This document shows positions 28,101 through 41,600 of a stretch of 64,000 nt of DNA, in pieces. The notes under the pieces are model-generated. The model saw nothing but the letters and a program-made list of their open reading frames with translations, was not told the origin of the DNA and searched no databases. Position 1 is the first letter of the stretch. Every line of letters begins with the position of its first letter. The translations under genes and the position numbers were made by a program. The DNA comes from Anisus vortex (taxonomy: Eukaryota > Mollusca > Gastropoda > Planorbidae), in assembly GCA_949126835.1 (NCBI GenBank), contig CASBPS010000031.1, positions 1 through 64,000 on the forward strand, given 5' to 3'.

Positions 28101-30155
28101 ATATTTCAAGTTTATACCAACTGTATTTCAAATATATTTATAATATACTCAAACTATATTTCAACTATATTTAACTATATTAAAACTATATTTTAACTAT
28201 ATTTAACTATATTCAAACTATATTTCGACTCAATTAAACTATATTCAAACTATAATTCAACTATAATCAAACTATATTTAAACTATATTTCAAGTTTATA
28301 CCAACTGTATTTCAACTATATTCATAATATACTCAAACTATATTTCAACTAGATTTAACTATATTCAAACTATATTTCGACTATATTTAACTTTATTAAA
28401 CTATATTCAATTTATATTTCAACTATATTCAAACTATATTCAAAACTATATAACTATATTCAAACTATATTAAAACAATATTTCAACTATATAAAACTAT
28501 ATTTTAACTATATTTAACTATATTGAGTCTTCATTTCGACTATATTTAACTATATTTAACTATATTCAAACAATATTTCAACTATATTAACTTTTTTCTA
28601 ACTATAATTTAACTATATTTACTTATATTTAAACTATATTTCGACTATATTCAAACTATATTTAAAAGTATACAACTATATTCAAACTATATTCAAACAA
28701 TATTTCAAATATATATAAACTATATTTCAACTATATTTAACTATATTCAAACTATATTTCAACTAGATTTATTTATATTCAAACTATATTTCAACTATAT
28801 TTAACTTTATTTAACTATATTCAAACTATATTTTAACTATATTCAAACTATATTAAAAACTATATAACTATATTCAAACTATATTCAAACAATATTTCAA
28901 CTATATACAAACTATATTTAAAAGTATACAACTATATTCAAACTATATTCAAAAAATATTTCAACTATATACAAACTATATTTCAATTATATTTAACTAT
29001 ATTCAAACTATATTTCAACTAGATTTAACTATATTCAAACTATATTTCGACTATATAAACTTAATTTAACTATATTCCAACTATATTTCAACTATATTCA
29101 AACTATATTCAAAACTATATAACTTGATTCAAACTATATTCAAACAATATTTCAACTATATACAAACTATATGTCAACTATATTTAACTATATTCAAACT
29201 ATATTTCGACTATATTTAACTATATTTAACTATATTCAAACTATATTTCAACTATATTTAACTGTATTCAAACTATATTTTAACTATATTTAACTATATT
29301 CAAACTATATTTTGACTATATTCAAACTATATTTAAAAGTTTACAACTATATTCAAACTATATTTAAACAATATTTCAACTATATTCAAACTATATTTCA
29401 ACTATATTTAACTATATTCAAACTATATTTCAACTAGATTTAACTATATTCAAACTATATTTCGAATATATTTAACTTTATTTAACTATATTCAAACTAT
29501 ATTTCAACTATATTCAAACTATATTCAAACAGTATTTCAATTATATACAAACTGTATGTCAACTATATTTAACTATATTCAAACTATATTTTGACTATAA
29601 TTAACTATATTTAACTATATTCAAACTATATTTAAACTTAATTAACTTTATTCTAACTATATTTTAACTATATTTAACTATATTCAAACTATATTTCGAC
29701 TATATTCAAACTATATTTAAAAGTATACAACTATATTCAAATTATATTCAAACAATATTTCAACTATATACAAACTATATTTCAACGTTATTTAACTATA
29801 TTCAAACTATATTTCAACTAGATTTAACTATATTCAAACTATATTTCGACTATATATAACTTTTTTTAACTATATTCAAACTATATTTCAACTATATTCA
29901 AAATATATTCAAAACTATATAACTATATTCAAACTATATTCAAACAATATTTCAACTATATACAAACTATATTATGTCAACTATATTTAACAATTATCAA
30001 ACTATATTTCGACTATATTTAACTATATTTAACTATATTCAAACTATATTTCAACTATATTAACTTTATTCTAAATACATTTTAACTATATTTAACTATA
30101 TTCAAATTATATTTCGACTATATGTTAACTATATTTTACTATATTCAAATTATAA
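19123..30155 (+). repeat. AT-rich minisatellite, left arm, segment 3
   Basis: Continues the left-arm satellite to the orientation switch. Empty LINE sites lie near 21993, 25413 and 28228 (the last diverged). Repeat order becomes less regular after about 25.4 kb. No gene seen. Confidence 0.97.
27080..27700 (+). repeat. Local 309-bp tandem duplication in satellite
   Basis: GGAGC islands at 27259 and 27568 and their shared flanks repeat with a 309-bp offset. Limits are approximate. Confidence 0.65.
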
Positions 30156-30160
30156 ATAAA
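30150..30160. other. Satellite orientation switch (centre of inverted repeat)
   Basis: Left of here the plus strand reads AACTATATTT-type units; right of here it reads AAATATAGTT-type units. The change is abrupt, around the sequence ATTCAAATTATAAATAAATATAG. The sequences on the two sides are not an exact mirror at the join: a shared GACATAATATAG variant lies about 180 bp to the left and about 255 bp to the right, so the join is asymmetric. Confidence 0.85.
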
Positions 30161-33100
30161 TATAGTTGAAATATAGTTTGAATATAGTTTGAATATAGTC
30201 TAAATATAGTTTTAAAATAGTTAAATATAGTTAAAATAATTTACAGTTTGAATATAGTCGAAATATAGTTTGAATATAGTTAAATATAGTTGAAATATAT
30301 TTCGAATATAGTCGAAATATAGTTTGAATATAGTTAAATATAGTAAAAATATAGTTAGAATAAAGTTAATCTAGTTGAAATATAGTTTGAATATAGTTAA
30401 ATATAGTTGACATAATATAGTTTGTATATAGTTGAAATATTGTTTGAATATAGTTTGAATATAGTTATATAGTTTTGAATATAGTTTGAATATAGTTGAA
30501 AAATAGTTTGAATATAGTTAAATAAAGTTAAATATAGTCGAAATATAGTTTGAATATAGTTAAATCTAGTAAAAATATAGTTTGAATATAGTTAAATATA
30601 GTTGAAATATAGTTTGTATATAGTTGAAATATTGTTTGAATATAGTTTAAATATAGTTGTATACTTTTAAATATAGTTTGAATATAGTCGATATATAGTT
30701 TGAATATAGTTAAATATAGTTAAAATATAGTTAGAATAAAGTTAATATAGTTGAAATATAGTTTGAATATAGTGAAATATAGTCGAAATATAGTTTGAAT
30801 ATAGTTAAATATAGATGAAATATAGTTTGAATATAGTCGAAATAATGTTTGAATATAGTTAAATATAGTTAAAATTTAGTTTAAATATAGTTAAATATAG
30901 TAGAAATATAGTTTGAACATAGTCTAAATATAGTTTGAATATAGTTTGAATATAGTCTAAATATAGTTTGAAAATAGTTAAATATAGTTACAAAATTTAA
31001 AGTTTGAATTCAGTCGAAATATAGTTTGAAGATAGTTAAATGTAGTTAAAATATTCTTTAAATATAGTTAAATATAGTTGAAAAATATTTTGAATATAGT
31101 CGAAATATAGTTAGAATATAGTTAAATATAGTGAAAATATAGTTAGAATATAGTTAATATAGTTGGAATATAGTTTGAAAATAGTTAAATAAAGTTAAAT
31201 ATAGTCGAAATTTTGTTTGAATATAGTTAAATCTAGTTGAAATATAGTTTAAATATATAGTTAAATATAGTTTAAATATAGTTTTTATATAGTTGAAATA
31301 TTGTTTGAATATAGTTTGAATATAGTTCTATACTTTTAATTATAATTTGAATATAGTCGAAATATAGTTTGAATATAGTTAAATATAGTTAAAATATAGT
31401 TTGAATATAGTTAAATATAGTTGACATATAGTTTGTATATAGTTGAAATATTGTTTGAATATAGTTTGAATATAGTTATATAGTTTTGAATATAGTTTGA
31501 ATATAGTTGAAATATAGTTTGAATATAGTTAAATAAACTTAAATATAGTCGAAATATAGTTTGTATATAGTTAAATCTAGTTGAAATATAGTTTGAATAT
31601 AGTTAAATATAGTTAAAATATAGTTTGTATATAGTTGAAATATAGTTAAAATATAGTTTGATTACAGCAAAATTTAGTTGAAATATAGCTTGAATATCGT
31701 TAAATATAGTTAAATATAGTCGAAATATAGTTTGAATATAGTTAAATATAGTTGACATATAGTTTGTATATAGTTGAAATATTGTTTGAATATAGCTTGA
31801 ATAAAGTTATATAGTTTTGAATATAGTTTGAATATAGTTACATAAAGTTTATATAGTCGAAATATAGTTTGAATATAGTTAAATCTAGTTGAAATATAGT
31901 TTGAATATAGTTGAATATATTTGAAATATAGTTTGTATATAGTTGAAATATTGTTTGAATAGAGTTTGAATATAGTTGTATACTTTAAAATATAGTTTGT
32001 ATATAGTTGATATATTGTTTGAATATAGTTTGAATATAGTTATATAGTTTTGAATATAGTTTGAATATAGTTGAAATATAGTTTGAATATAGTTAAATAA
32101 AGTTAAATATAGTTGAAATATAGTTTGAATATAGTTAAATCTAGTTAAAATATAGTTTGAATATAGTTAAATATAGTTGAAATATAGTTTGTATATAGTT
32201 GAAATATTGTTTGAATATAGTTTGAATATAGTTGTATACTTTTAAACATAGTTTGAATATAGTCGAAATATAGTTTGAATATAGTTAAATATAGTTAAAA
32301 TATAGTTAGAAAAAAGTTAATATAGTTGAAATATAGTTTGAATATAGTTAAATATAGTCGAAATATAATTTGAATATAGTTAAATATAGTTGACATATAG
32401 TTTTAAATAGTTAAATATTGTTTGAATATAGTACGAATATAGTTATATAGTTTGAATATAGTTAAACCTAGTTAAAATATAGTTAGAATATAGTTAAATA
32501 TAGTTAAAATATAGTTCAAATATAGTTAATATAGTTGGAATATAGTTTGAAAATAGTTAAATAAAGTTGAATATAGTCGAAATTTTGTTTGAATATAGTT
32601 AAATCTAGTTGAAATATAGTTTGAATATAGTTAAATATAGTTTAAATATAGTTTTATACTTTTAATTATAATTTGAATATAGTCGAAATATAGTTTGAAT
32701 ATAGTTAAATATAGTTAAAATATAGTTAAAAAAAAAGTTAAATATAGTCGAAATATAGTTTGAAAATAGTTAAATATAGTTGACATATAGTTTGTATATA
32801 GTTGAAATATTGTTTGAATATAGTTTGAATATAGTTATATAGTTTTGAATATAGTTTGAATATAGTTGAATATATTTGAAATATAGTTTGTATATAGTTG
32901 AAATATTGTTTGAATAGAGTTTGAATATAGTTGTATACTTTAAAATATAGTTTGTATATAGTTGATATATTGTTTGAATATAGTTTGAATATAGTTTTAT
33001 AGTTTTAAATATAGTTTGAATATAGTTGAAATATAGTTTGAATATAGTTAAATAAAGTTAAATATAGTTAAAATATAGTTTGAATATAGTTAAATCTAGT

Positions 33101-35629
33101 TGAAATATAGTTTGAATATAGTTAAATATAGTTGAAATATAGTTTATATATAGTTGAAATATTGTTTGAATATAGTTTGAATATAGTTGTATACTTTTAA
33201 ACATAGTTTGAATATAGTCGAAATATAGTTTGAATATAGTTAAATATAGTTAAAATATAGTTAGAAAAAAATTAATATAGTTTAAATATAGTTTGAATAT
33301 AGTTAAATATAGTCGAAATATAATTTGAATATAGTTAAATATAGTTGATATATAGTTTTAAATAGTTGAAATATTGTTTTAATATAGTTTGAATATAGTT
33401 ATATAGTTTGAATATAGTTAAATCTAGTTAAAATATAGTTAGAATATAGTTAAATATAGTTAAAATATAGTTAGAATATAGTTAATATAGTTGGAATATA
33501 GTTTGAAAATAGTTTAAAAAAATTAAATATAGTCGAAATTTTGTTTGAATATAGTTAAATCTAGTTGAAATATAGTTTGAATATAGTTAAATATAGTTTA
33601 AATATAGTTTTATACTTTTAATTATAATTTGAATATAGTCGAAATATAGTTTGAATATTGTTAAATATAGTTGAAATATAGTTGAAAAAAAGTTAATATA
33701 GTTGAAATATATTGTGAATATAGTTAAATATAGTTAAATATAGTTGACATATAGTTTGTATATAGTTGAAATATTGTTTGAATATAGTTTGAATATAGTT
33801 ATATAGTTTTGAATATAGTTTGAATATAGTTGAAATATAGTTTGAATATAGTTAAATAAACTTAAATATAGTCGAAATATAGTTTGTATATAGTTAAATC
33901 TAGTTGAAATATAGTTTGAATATAGTTAAATATAGTTGAAATATAGTTTGTATATAGTTGAAATATAGTTAAAATATAGTTTAAATACATTAAATTTTAG
34001 TTGAAATATAGCTTGAATATAGTTAAATATAGTTAAATATAGTCGAAATATAGTTTAAATATAGTTAAATATAGTTGACATATATTTTGTATATAGTTGA
34101 AATATTGTTTGAATATATATAGTTTTGAATATAGTTTGAATATAGTTAAATAAAGTTTATAAAGTCGAAATATAGTTTGAAGATAGTTAAATCTTGTTGA
34201 AATATAGTTTGAATATAGTTGAATATATTTGAAATATAGTTTGTATATAGTTGAAATATTGTTTGAATAGAGTTTTAATATAGTTGTATACTTTAAAATA
34301 TAGTTTGTATATAGTTGATATATTGTTTGAATATAGTTTGAATATAGTTGAAATATAGTTTGAATATAGTTAAATAAAGTTAAATATAGTTGAAATATAG
34401 TTTGAATATAGTTAAATCTAGTTGAAATATAGTTTGAATATAGTTAAATATAGTTGAAATATAGTTTGTATATAGTTAAAATATTGTTTGAATATAGTTT
34501 GAATATAGTTGTATACTTTTAAACATAGTTTGAATATAGTCGAAATATAATTTGAATATAGTTAAATATAGTTAAAATATAGTTAGAAAAAAGTTAAAAT
34601 ATTTGAAATATAGTTTGAATATAGTTAAATATAGTCGAAATATAATTTGAATATAGTTAAATATAGTTGACATATAGTTTTAAATAGTTGAAATATTGTT
34701 TGAATATAGTTTGAATATAGTTATATAGTTTGAATATAGTTAAATATAGTTGAAATATAGTTTTTATATAGTTGAAATATGGTTTGAATTTAGTTTGAAT
34801 ATAGTTCTATACTTTTAAATATAGTTTGAATATAGTCGAAATATAGTTTAAATATAGTTAAATATAGTTAAAATATAGTTAGAATAAAGTTATATATAGT
34901 CGAAATATAGTTAAATATAGTTAAATATAGTCGAAATATAATTTGATAATAGTTAAATAGAGTTGACATATAGTTTGTATATAGTTTAAATATTGTTTGA
35001 ATATAGTTTGAATATAGTTTTATAGTTTTGAATATAGCTTGAATATAGTTTAAATATAGTTTGAATATAGTTAAATAAAGTTAAATATTGTCGAAATATA
35101 GTTTGAATATAGTTAAATCTAGTTGAAATATAGTTTGAATATAGTTAAATATAGTTAAAATATAGTTTGTATATAGTTGAAAAATTGTTTGAATATAAAT
35201 TGAATATAGTTGTATACCTTTAAATATAGTTTGAATATAGTCGAAATATAGTTTAAATATAGTTAAATATAGTTAAATATAGTCGAAATATAGTTTGAAT
35301 ATAGTTAAATATAGTTGACATATAGTTTGTATAAAGTAAAAATATTGTTTGAATATAGTTTGAATATAGTTATATAGTTTTGAATATAGTTTGAATATAG
35401 TTGAAATATAGTTTGAATATAGTCTAAATATAGTTTGAATATAGTTTGAATATAGTCGAAATATAGTTTAAATATAGTTAAATATAGTTGACATATAGTT
35501 TGTATATAGTTGAAATATTGTTTGAATATAGTTTGAATATAGTTATATAGTTTTGAATATAGTTTGAATATAGTTGAAATATAGTTTGAATATAGTTAAA
35601 TAAACTTAAATATAGTCGAAATATAGTTT

Positions 35630-38600
35630 GTATATAGTTAAATCTAGTTGAAATATAGTTTGAATATAGTTAAATATAGTTGAAATATAGTTTGTATATA
35701 GTTGAAATATAGTTAAAATATAGTTTGAATACAGTAAATTTTAGTTGAAATATAGCTTGAATATAGTTAAATATAGTTAAATATAGTCGAAATATAGTTT
35801 GAATATAGTTAAATATAGTTGACATATAGTTTGTATATAGTTGAAATATTGTTTGAATATAGTTTGAATAAAGTTATATAGTTTTGAATATAGTTTGAAT
35901 ATAGTTATATAGTTTTGAATATAGTTTGAATATAGTTGAAATATAGTTTGAATATAGTTAAATAAAGTTAAATATAGTTGAAATATAGTTTGAATATAGT
36001 TAAATCTAGTTGAAATATAGTTTGAATATAGTTAAATATAGTTGAAATATAGTTTGTATATAGTTGAAATATTGTTTGAATATAGTTTGAATATAGTTGT
36101 ATACTTTTAAACATAGTTTGAATATAGTCGAAATATAGTTTGAATATAGTTAAATATAGTTAAAATATAGTTAGAAAAAAGTTAATATAGTTGAAATATA
36201 GTTTGAATATAGTTAAATATAGTCGAAATATAATTTGAATATAGTTAAATATAGTTGACATATAGTTTTAAATAGTTGAAATATTGTTTGAATATAGTTT
36301 TATTATAGTTATATAGTTTGAATATAGTTAAATCTAGTTAAAATATAGTTTGAATATAGTTAAATATAGTTGAAATATAGTTTTTATATAGTTAAATATA
36401 GTTAAAATATAGTTAGAATAAAGTTATATATAGTCGAAATATAGTTAAATATAGTTAAATATAGTCGAAATATAATTTGATAATAGTTAAATAGAGTTGA
36501 CATATAGTTTGTATATAGTTTAAATATTGTTTGAATATAGTTTGAATATAGTTTTATAGTTTTGAATATAGCTTGAATATAGTTTAAATATAGTTTGAAT
36601 ATAGTTAAATAAAGTTAAATATAGTCGAAATATAGTTTGAATATAGTTAAATCTAGTTGAAATATAGTTTGAATATAGTTAAATATAGTTAAAATATAGT
36701 TTGTATATAGTTGAAAAATTGTTTGAATATAAATTGAATATAGTTGTATACCTTTAAATATAGTTTGAATATAGTCGAAATATAGTTTAAATATAGTTAA
36801 ATATAGTTAAATATAGTCGAAATATAGTTTGAATATAGTTAAATATAGCTGACATATAGTTTGTTTAAAGTGGAAATATTGTTTGAATATAGTTTGAATA
36901 TAGTTATATAGTTTTGAATATAGTTTGAATATAGTTGAAATATAGTTTGAATATAGTCTAAATATAGTTTGAATATAGTTTGAATATAGTCGAAATATAG
37001 TTTAAATATAGTTAAATATAGTTGACATATAGTTTGTATATAGTTGAAATATTGTTTGAATATAGTTTGAATATATTTATATAGTTTTGAATATAGTTTG
37101 AATATAGTTGAAATATAGTTTGAATATAGTTAAATAAACTTAAATTTAGTCGAAATATAGTTTGTATATAGTTAAATCTAGTTGAAATATAGTTTGAATA
37201 TAGTTAAATATAGTTAAAATATAGTTTGTATATAGTTGAAATATAGTTAAAATATAGTTTGAATACAGTAAAATTTATTTGAAATATAGCTTGAATATAG
37301 TTAAATATAGTTAAATATAGTCGAAATATAGTTTGAATATAGTTAAATATAGTTGACAAATAGTTTGTATATAGTTGAAATATTGTTTGAATATAGTTTG
37401 GATAAAGTTATATAGTTTTGAATATAGTTTGAATATAGTTATATAGTTTTGAATATAGTTTGAATATAGTTGAAATATAGTTTGAATATTGTTAAATAAA
37501 GTTAAATATAGTTGAAATATAGTTTGAATATAGTTAAATCTAGTTGAAATATAGTTTGAATATAGTTAAATATAGTTGAAATATAGTTTGTATATAGATG
37601 AAATATTGTTTGAATATAGTTTGAATATAGTTGTATACTTTTAAACATAGTTTGAATATAGTCGAAATATAGTTTGAATATAGTTAAATATAGTTAAAAT
37701 ATAGTTAGAAAAAAGTTAATATAGTTGAAATATAGTTTGAATATAGTTAAATATAGTCGAATTATAATTTGAATATAGTTAAATATAGTTGACATATAGT
37801 TTTAAATAGTTGAAATATTGTTTGAATATAGTTTGAATATAGTTATATAGTTTGAATATAGTTAAATCTAGTTAAAATATAGTTTGAATATAGTTAAATA
37901 TAGTTGAAATATATTTTTTATATAGTTGAAATATGGTTTGAATATAGTTTGAATATAGTTCTATACTTTTTAATATAGTTTGAATATAGTCGAAATATAG
38001 TTTAAATATAGTTAAATATAGTTAAAATATAGTTAGAATAAAGTTATATATAGTCGAAATATAGTTAAATATAGTTAAATATAGTCGAAATATAGTTTGA
38101 TAATAGTTAAATAGAGTTGACATATAGTTTGTATATAGTTTAAAAATAGTTTGAAAATAGTTAAATATAGTTACAATAATTTAAAGTTTGAATTCAGTCG
38201 AAATATAGTTTGAAGATAGTTAAATATAGTTAAAATATTCTTTGAATATAGTTAAATATAGTTGAAAAATATTTTGAATATAGTCGAAATATAGTTAGAA
38301 TATAGATAAATATAGTTAAAATATAGTTAGAATATAGTTAATATAGTTGGAATATAGTTTGAAAATAGTTAAATAAAGTTAAATATAGTCGAAATTTTAA
38401 TTAAATATAGTTAAATCTAGTTGAAATATAGTTTGAATATAGTTAAATATAGTTTAAATATAGTTTTTATATAGTTGAAATATTGTTTGAATATAGTTTG
38501 AATATAGTTCTATACTTTTAATTATAATTTGAATATAGTCAAAATATAAATTGAATATAGTTAAATATAGTTAAAATTTAGTTATAATAAAGTTAATATA

Positions 38601-41600
38601 AATGAAATATAGTTAAATATAGTCGAAATATAGTTTGAATATAGTTAAATGAAGTTAAAATATAGTTAGAATAAAGTTATATATAGTCGAAATATAGTTA
38701 AATATAGTTAAATATAGTCGAAATATAGTTTAAATATAGTTAATTATAGTTAAATATAGTCGAAATAAAGTTTGAATATAGTTAAATATAGTTGACATAT
38801 AGTTGGTATAAAGTGGAAATATTGTTTGAATATAGTTTGAATATAGTTATATAGTTTTGAATATAGTTTGAATATAGTTGAAATATAGTTTGAATATAGT
38901 CTAAATATAGTTTGAATATAGTTTGAATATAGTCTAAATATAGTTTGAAAATAGTTAAATATAGTTACAATAATTTAAAGTTTGAATTCAGTCGAAATAT
39001 ATTTTGAAGATAGTTAACGATAGTTAAAATATTCTTTGAATATAGTTAAATATAGTTGAAAAATATTTTGAATATAGTCGAAATATAGTTAGAATATAGT
39101 TAAATATAGTTAAAATATAGTTAGAATATAGTTAATATAGTTGGAATATAGTTTGAAAATAGTTAAATAAAGTTAAATATAGTCGAAATTTTGTTTAAAT
39201 ATAGTTAAATCTAGTTGAAATATAGTTTGAATATAGTTAAATATAGTTTAAATATAGTTTTATACTTTTAATTATAATTTGAATATAGTCGAAATATAGT
39301 TTGAATATAGTTAAATATAGTTAAAATATAGTTAAAAAAAGTTAATATAGTAGAAATATAGTTTGAATATTGTTAAATATAGTTAAATATAGTCGAAATA
39401 TAGTTTGTATATAGTTAAATATAGTTGACATATAGTTTGTATATAGTTGAAATATTGTTTGAATATAGTTTGAATATAGTTATATAGTTTTGAATATAGT
39501 TTGAATATAATTGAAATATAGTTTGAATATAGTTAAATAAACTTAAATATAGTCGAAATATAGTTTGTATATAGTTAAATCTAGTTGAAATATAGTTTGA
39601 ATATAGTTAAATATAGTTGAAATATAGTTTGTATATAGTTGAAATATAGTTAAAATATAGTTTAAATAAAGTAAATTTTAGTTGAAATATAGCTTGAATA
39701 TAGTTAAATATAGTTAAATATAGTCAAAATATAGTTTGAATATAGTTGAATATAGTTGACATATAGTTTGTATATAGTTGAAATATTGTTTGAATATAGT
39801 TTGAATAAAGTTATATAATTTTGAATATAGTTTGAATATAGTTAAATAAAGTTTATATAGTCGAAATATAGTTTGAATATAGTTAAATCTAGTTGAAATA
39901 TAGTTTGAATATAGTTGAATATATTTGAAATATAGTTCGTATATAGTTGAAATATTGTTTGAATAGAGTTTGAATATAGTTGTATACTTTAAAATATAGT
40001 TTGTATATAGTTGAAATATTGTTTGAATATAGTTTGAATATAGTTATATAGTTTTAAATATAGTTTGAATATAGTTGAAATATAGTTTGAATATAGTTAA
40101 ATAAACTTAAATATAGTCGAAATATAGTTTGTATATAGTTAAATCTAGTTGAAATATAGTTTGAATAAAATTAAATATAGTTGAAATATAGTTTGTATAT
40201 AGTTGAAATATAGTTAAAATATAGTTTGAATACAGTAAATTTTAGTTGAAATATAGCTTGAATATAGTTAAATATATTTAAATATAGTCGAAATATAGTT
40301 TGAATATAGTTAAATATAGTTGACATATAGTTTGTATATAGTTGAAATATTGTTTGAATATAGTTTGAATAAAGTTATATAGTTTTGAATATAGTTTGAA
40401 TATAGTTAAATAAAGTTTATATAGTCGAAATATAGTTTTAATATAGTTAAATCTAGTTGAAATATAGTTTGAATATAGTTGAATATATTTGAAATATAGT
40501 TTGTATATAGTTGAAATATTGTTTGAATAGAGTTTGAATATAGTTGTAAACTTTAAAATATAGTTTGTATATAGTTGATATATTGTTTGAATATAGTTTG
40601 AATATAGTTATATAATTTTGAATATAGTTTGAATATAGTTGAAATATAGTTTGAATATAGTTAAATAAAGTTAAATATAGTTGAAATATAGTTTGAATAT
40701 AGTTAAATCTAGTTGAAATATAGTTTGAATATAATTTGAATATAGTTGTATACTTTTAAACATAGTTTGAATATAGTCGAAATATAGTTTGAATATAGTT
40801 AAATAAAGTTTATATAGTCGAAATATAGTTTGAATATAGTTAAATCTAGTTGAAATATAGTTTGAATATAGTTGAATATATTTGAAATATAGTTTGTATA
40901 TAGTTGAAATATTGTTTGAATATAGTTTTAATATAGTTGTATACTTTTAAACATAGTTTGAATATAGTCGAAATATAGTTTGAATATAGTTAAATATAGT
41001 TAAAATATAGTTAGAAAAAAGTTAATATAGTTGAAATATAGTTTGAATATAGTTAAATATAGTCGAAATATAATTTGAATATAGTTAAATATAGTTGACA
41101 TATAGTTTTAAATAGTTGAAATATTGTTTGAATATAGTTTGGATATAGTTATATAGTTTGAATATAGTTAAATCTAGTTAAAATATAGTTTGAATATAGT
41201 TAAATATAGTTGAAATATAGTTTTTATATAGTTGAAATATGGTTTGAATATAGTTTGAATATAGTTCTATACTTTTAAATATAGTTTGAATATAGTCGAA
41301 ATATGTTTAAATATAGTTAAATATAGTTTAAATATAGTTAGAATAAAGTTATATATAGTCGAAATATAGTTTGATAATAGTTAAATAGAGTTAACATATA
41401 GTTTGTATATAGTTTAAATATTGTTTGAATATTGTTTGAATATAGTTTTATAGTTTTGAATATAGCTTGAATATAGTTTAAATATAGTTTGAATATAGTT
41501 AAATAAAGTTAAATCTAGTTGAAATATAGTTTGAACATAGTTAAATATAGTTAAAATATAGTTTATATATAGTTGAAAAATTGTTTGAATATAAATTGAA

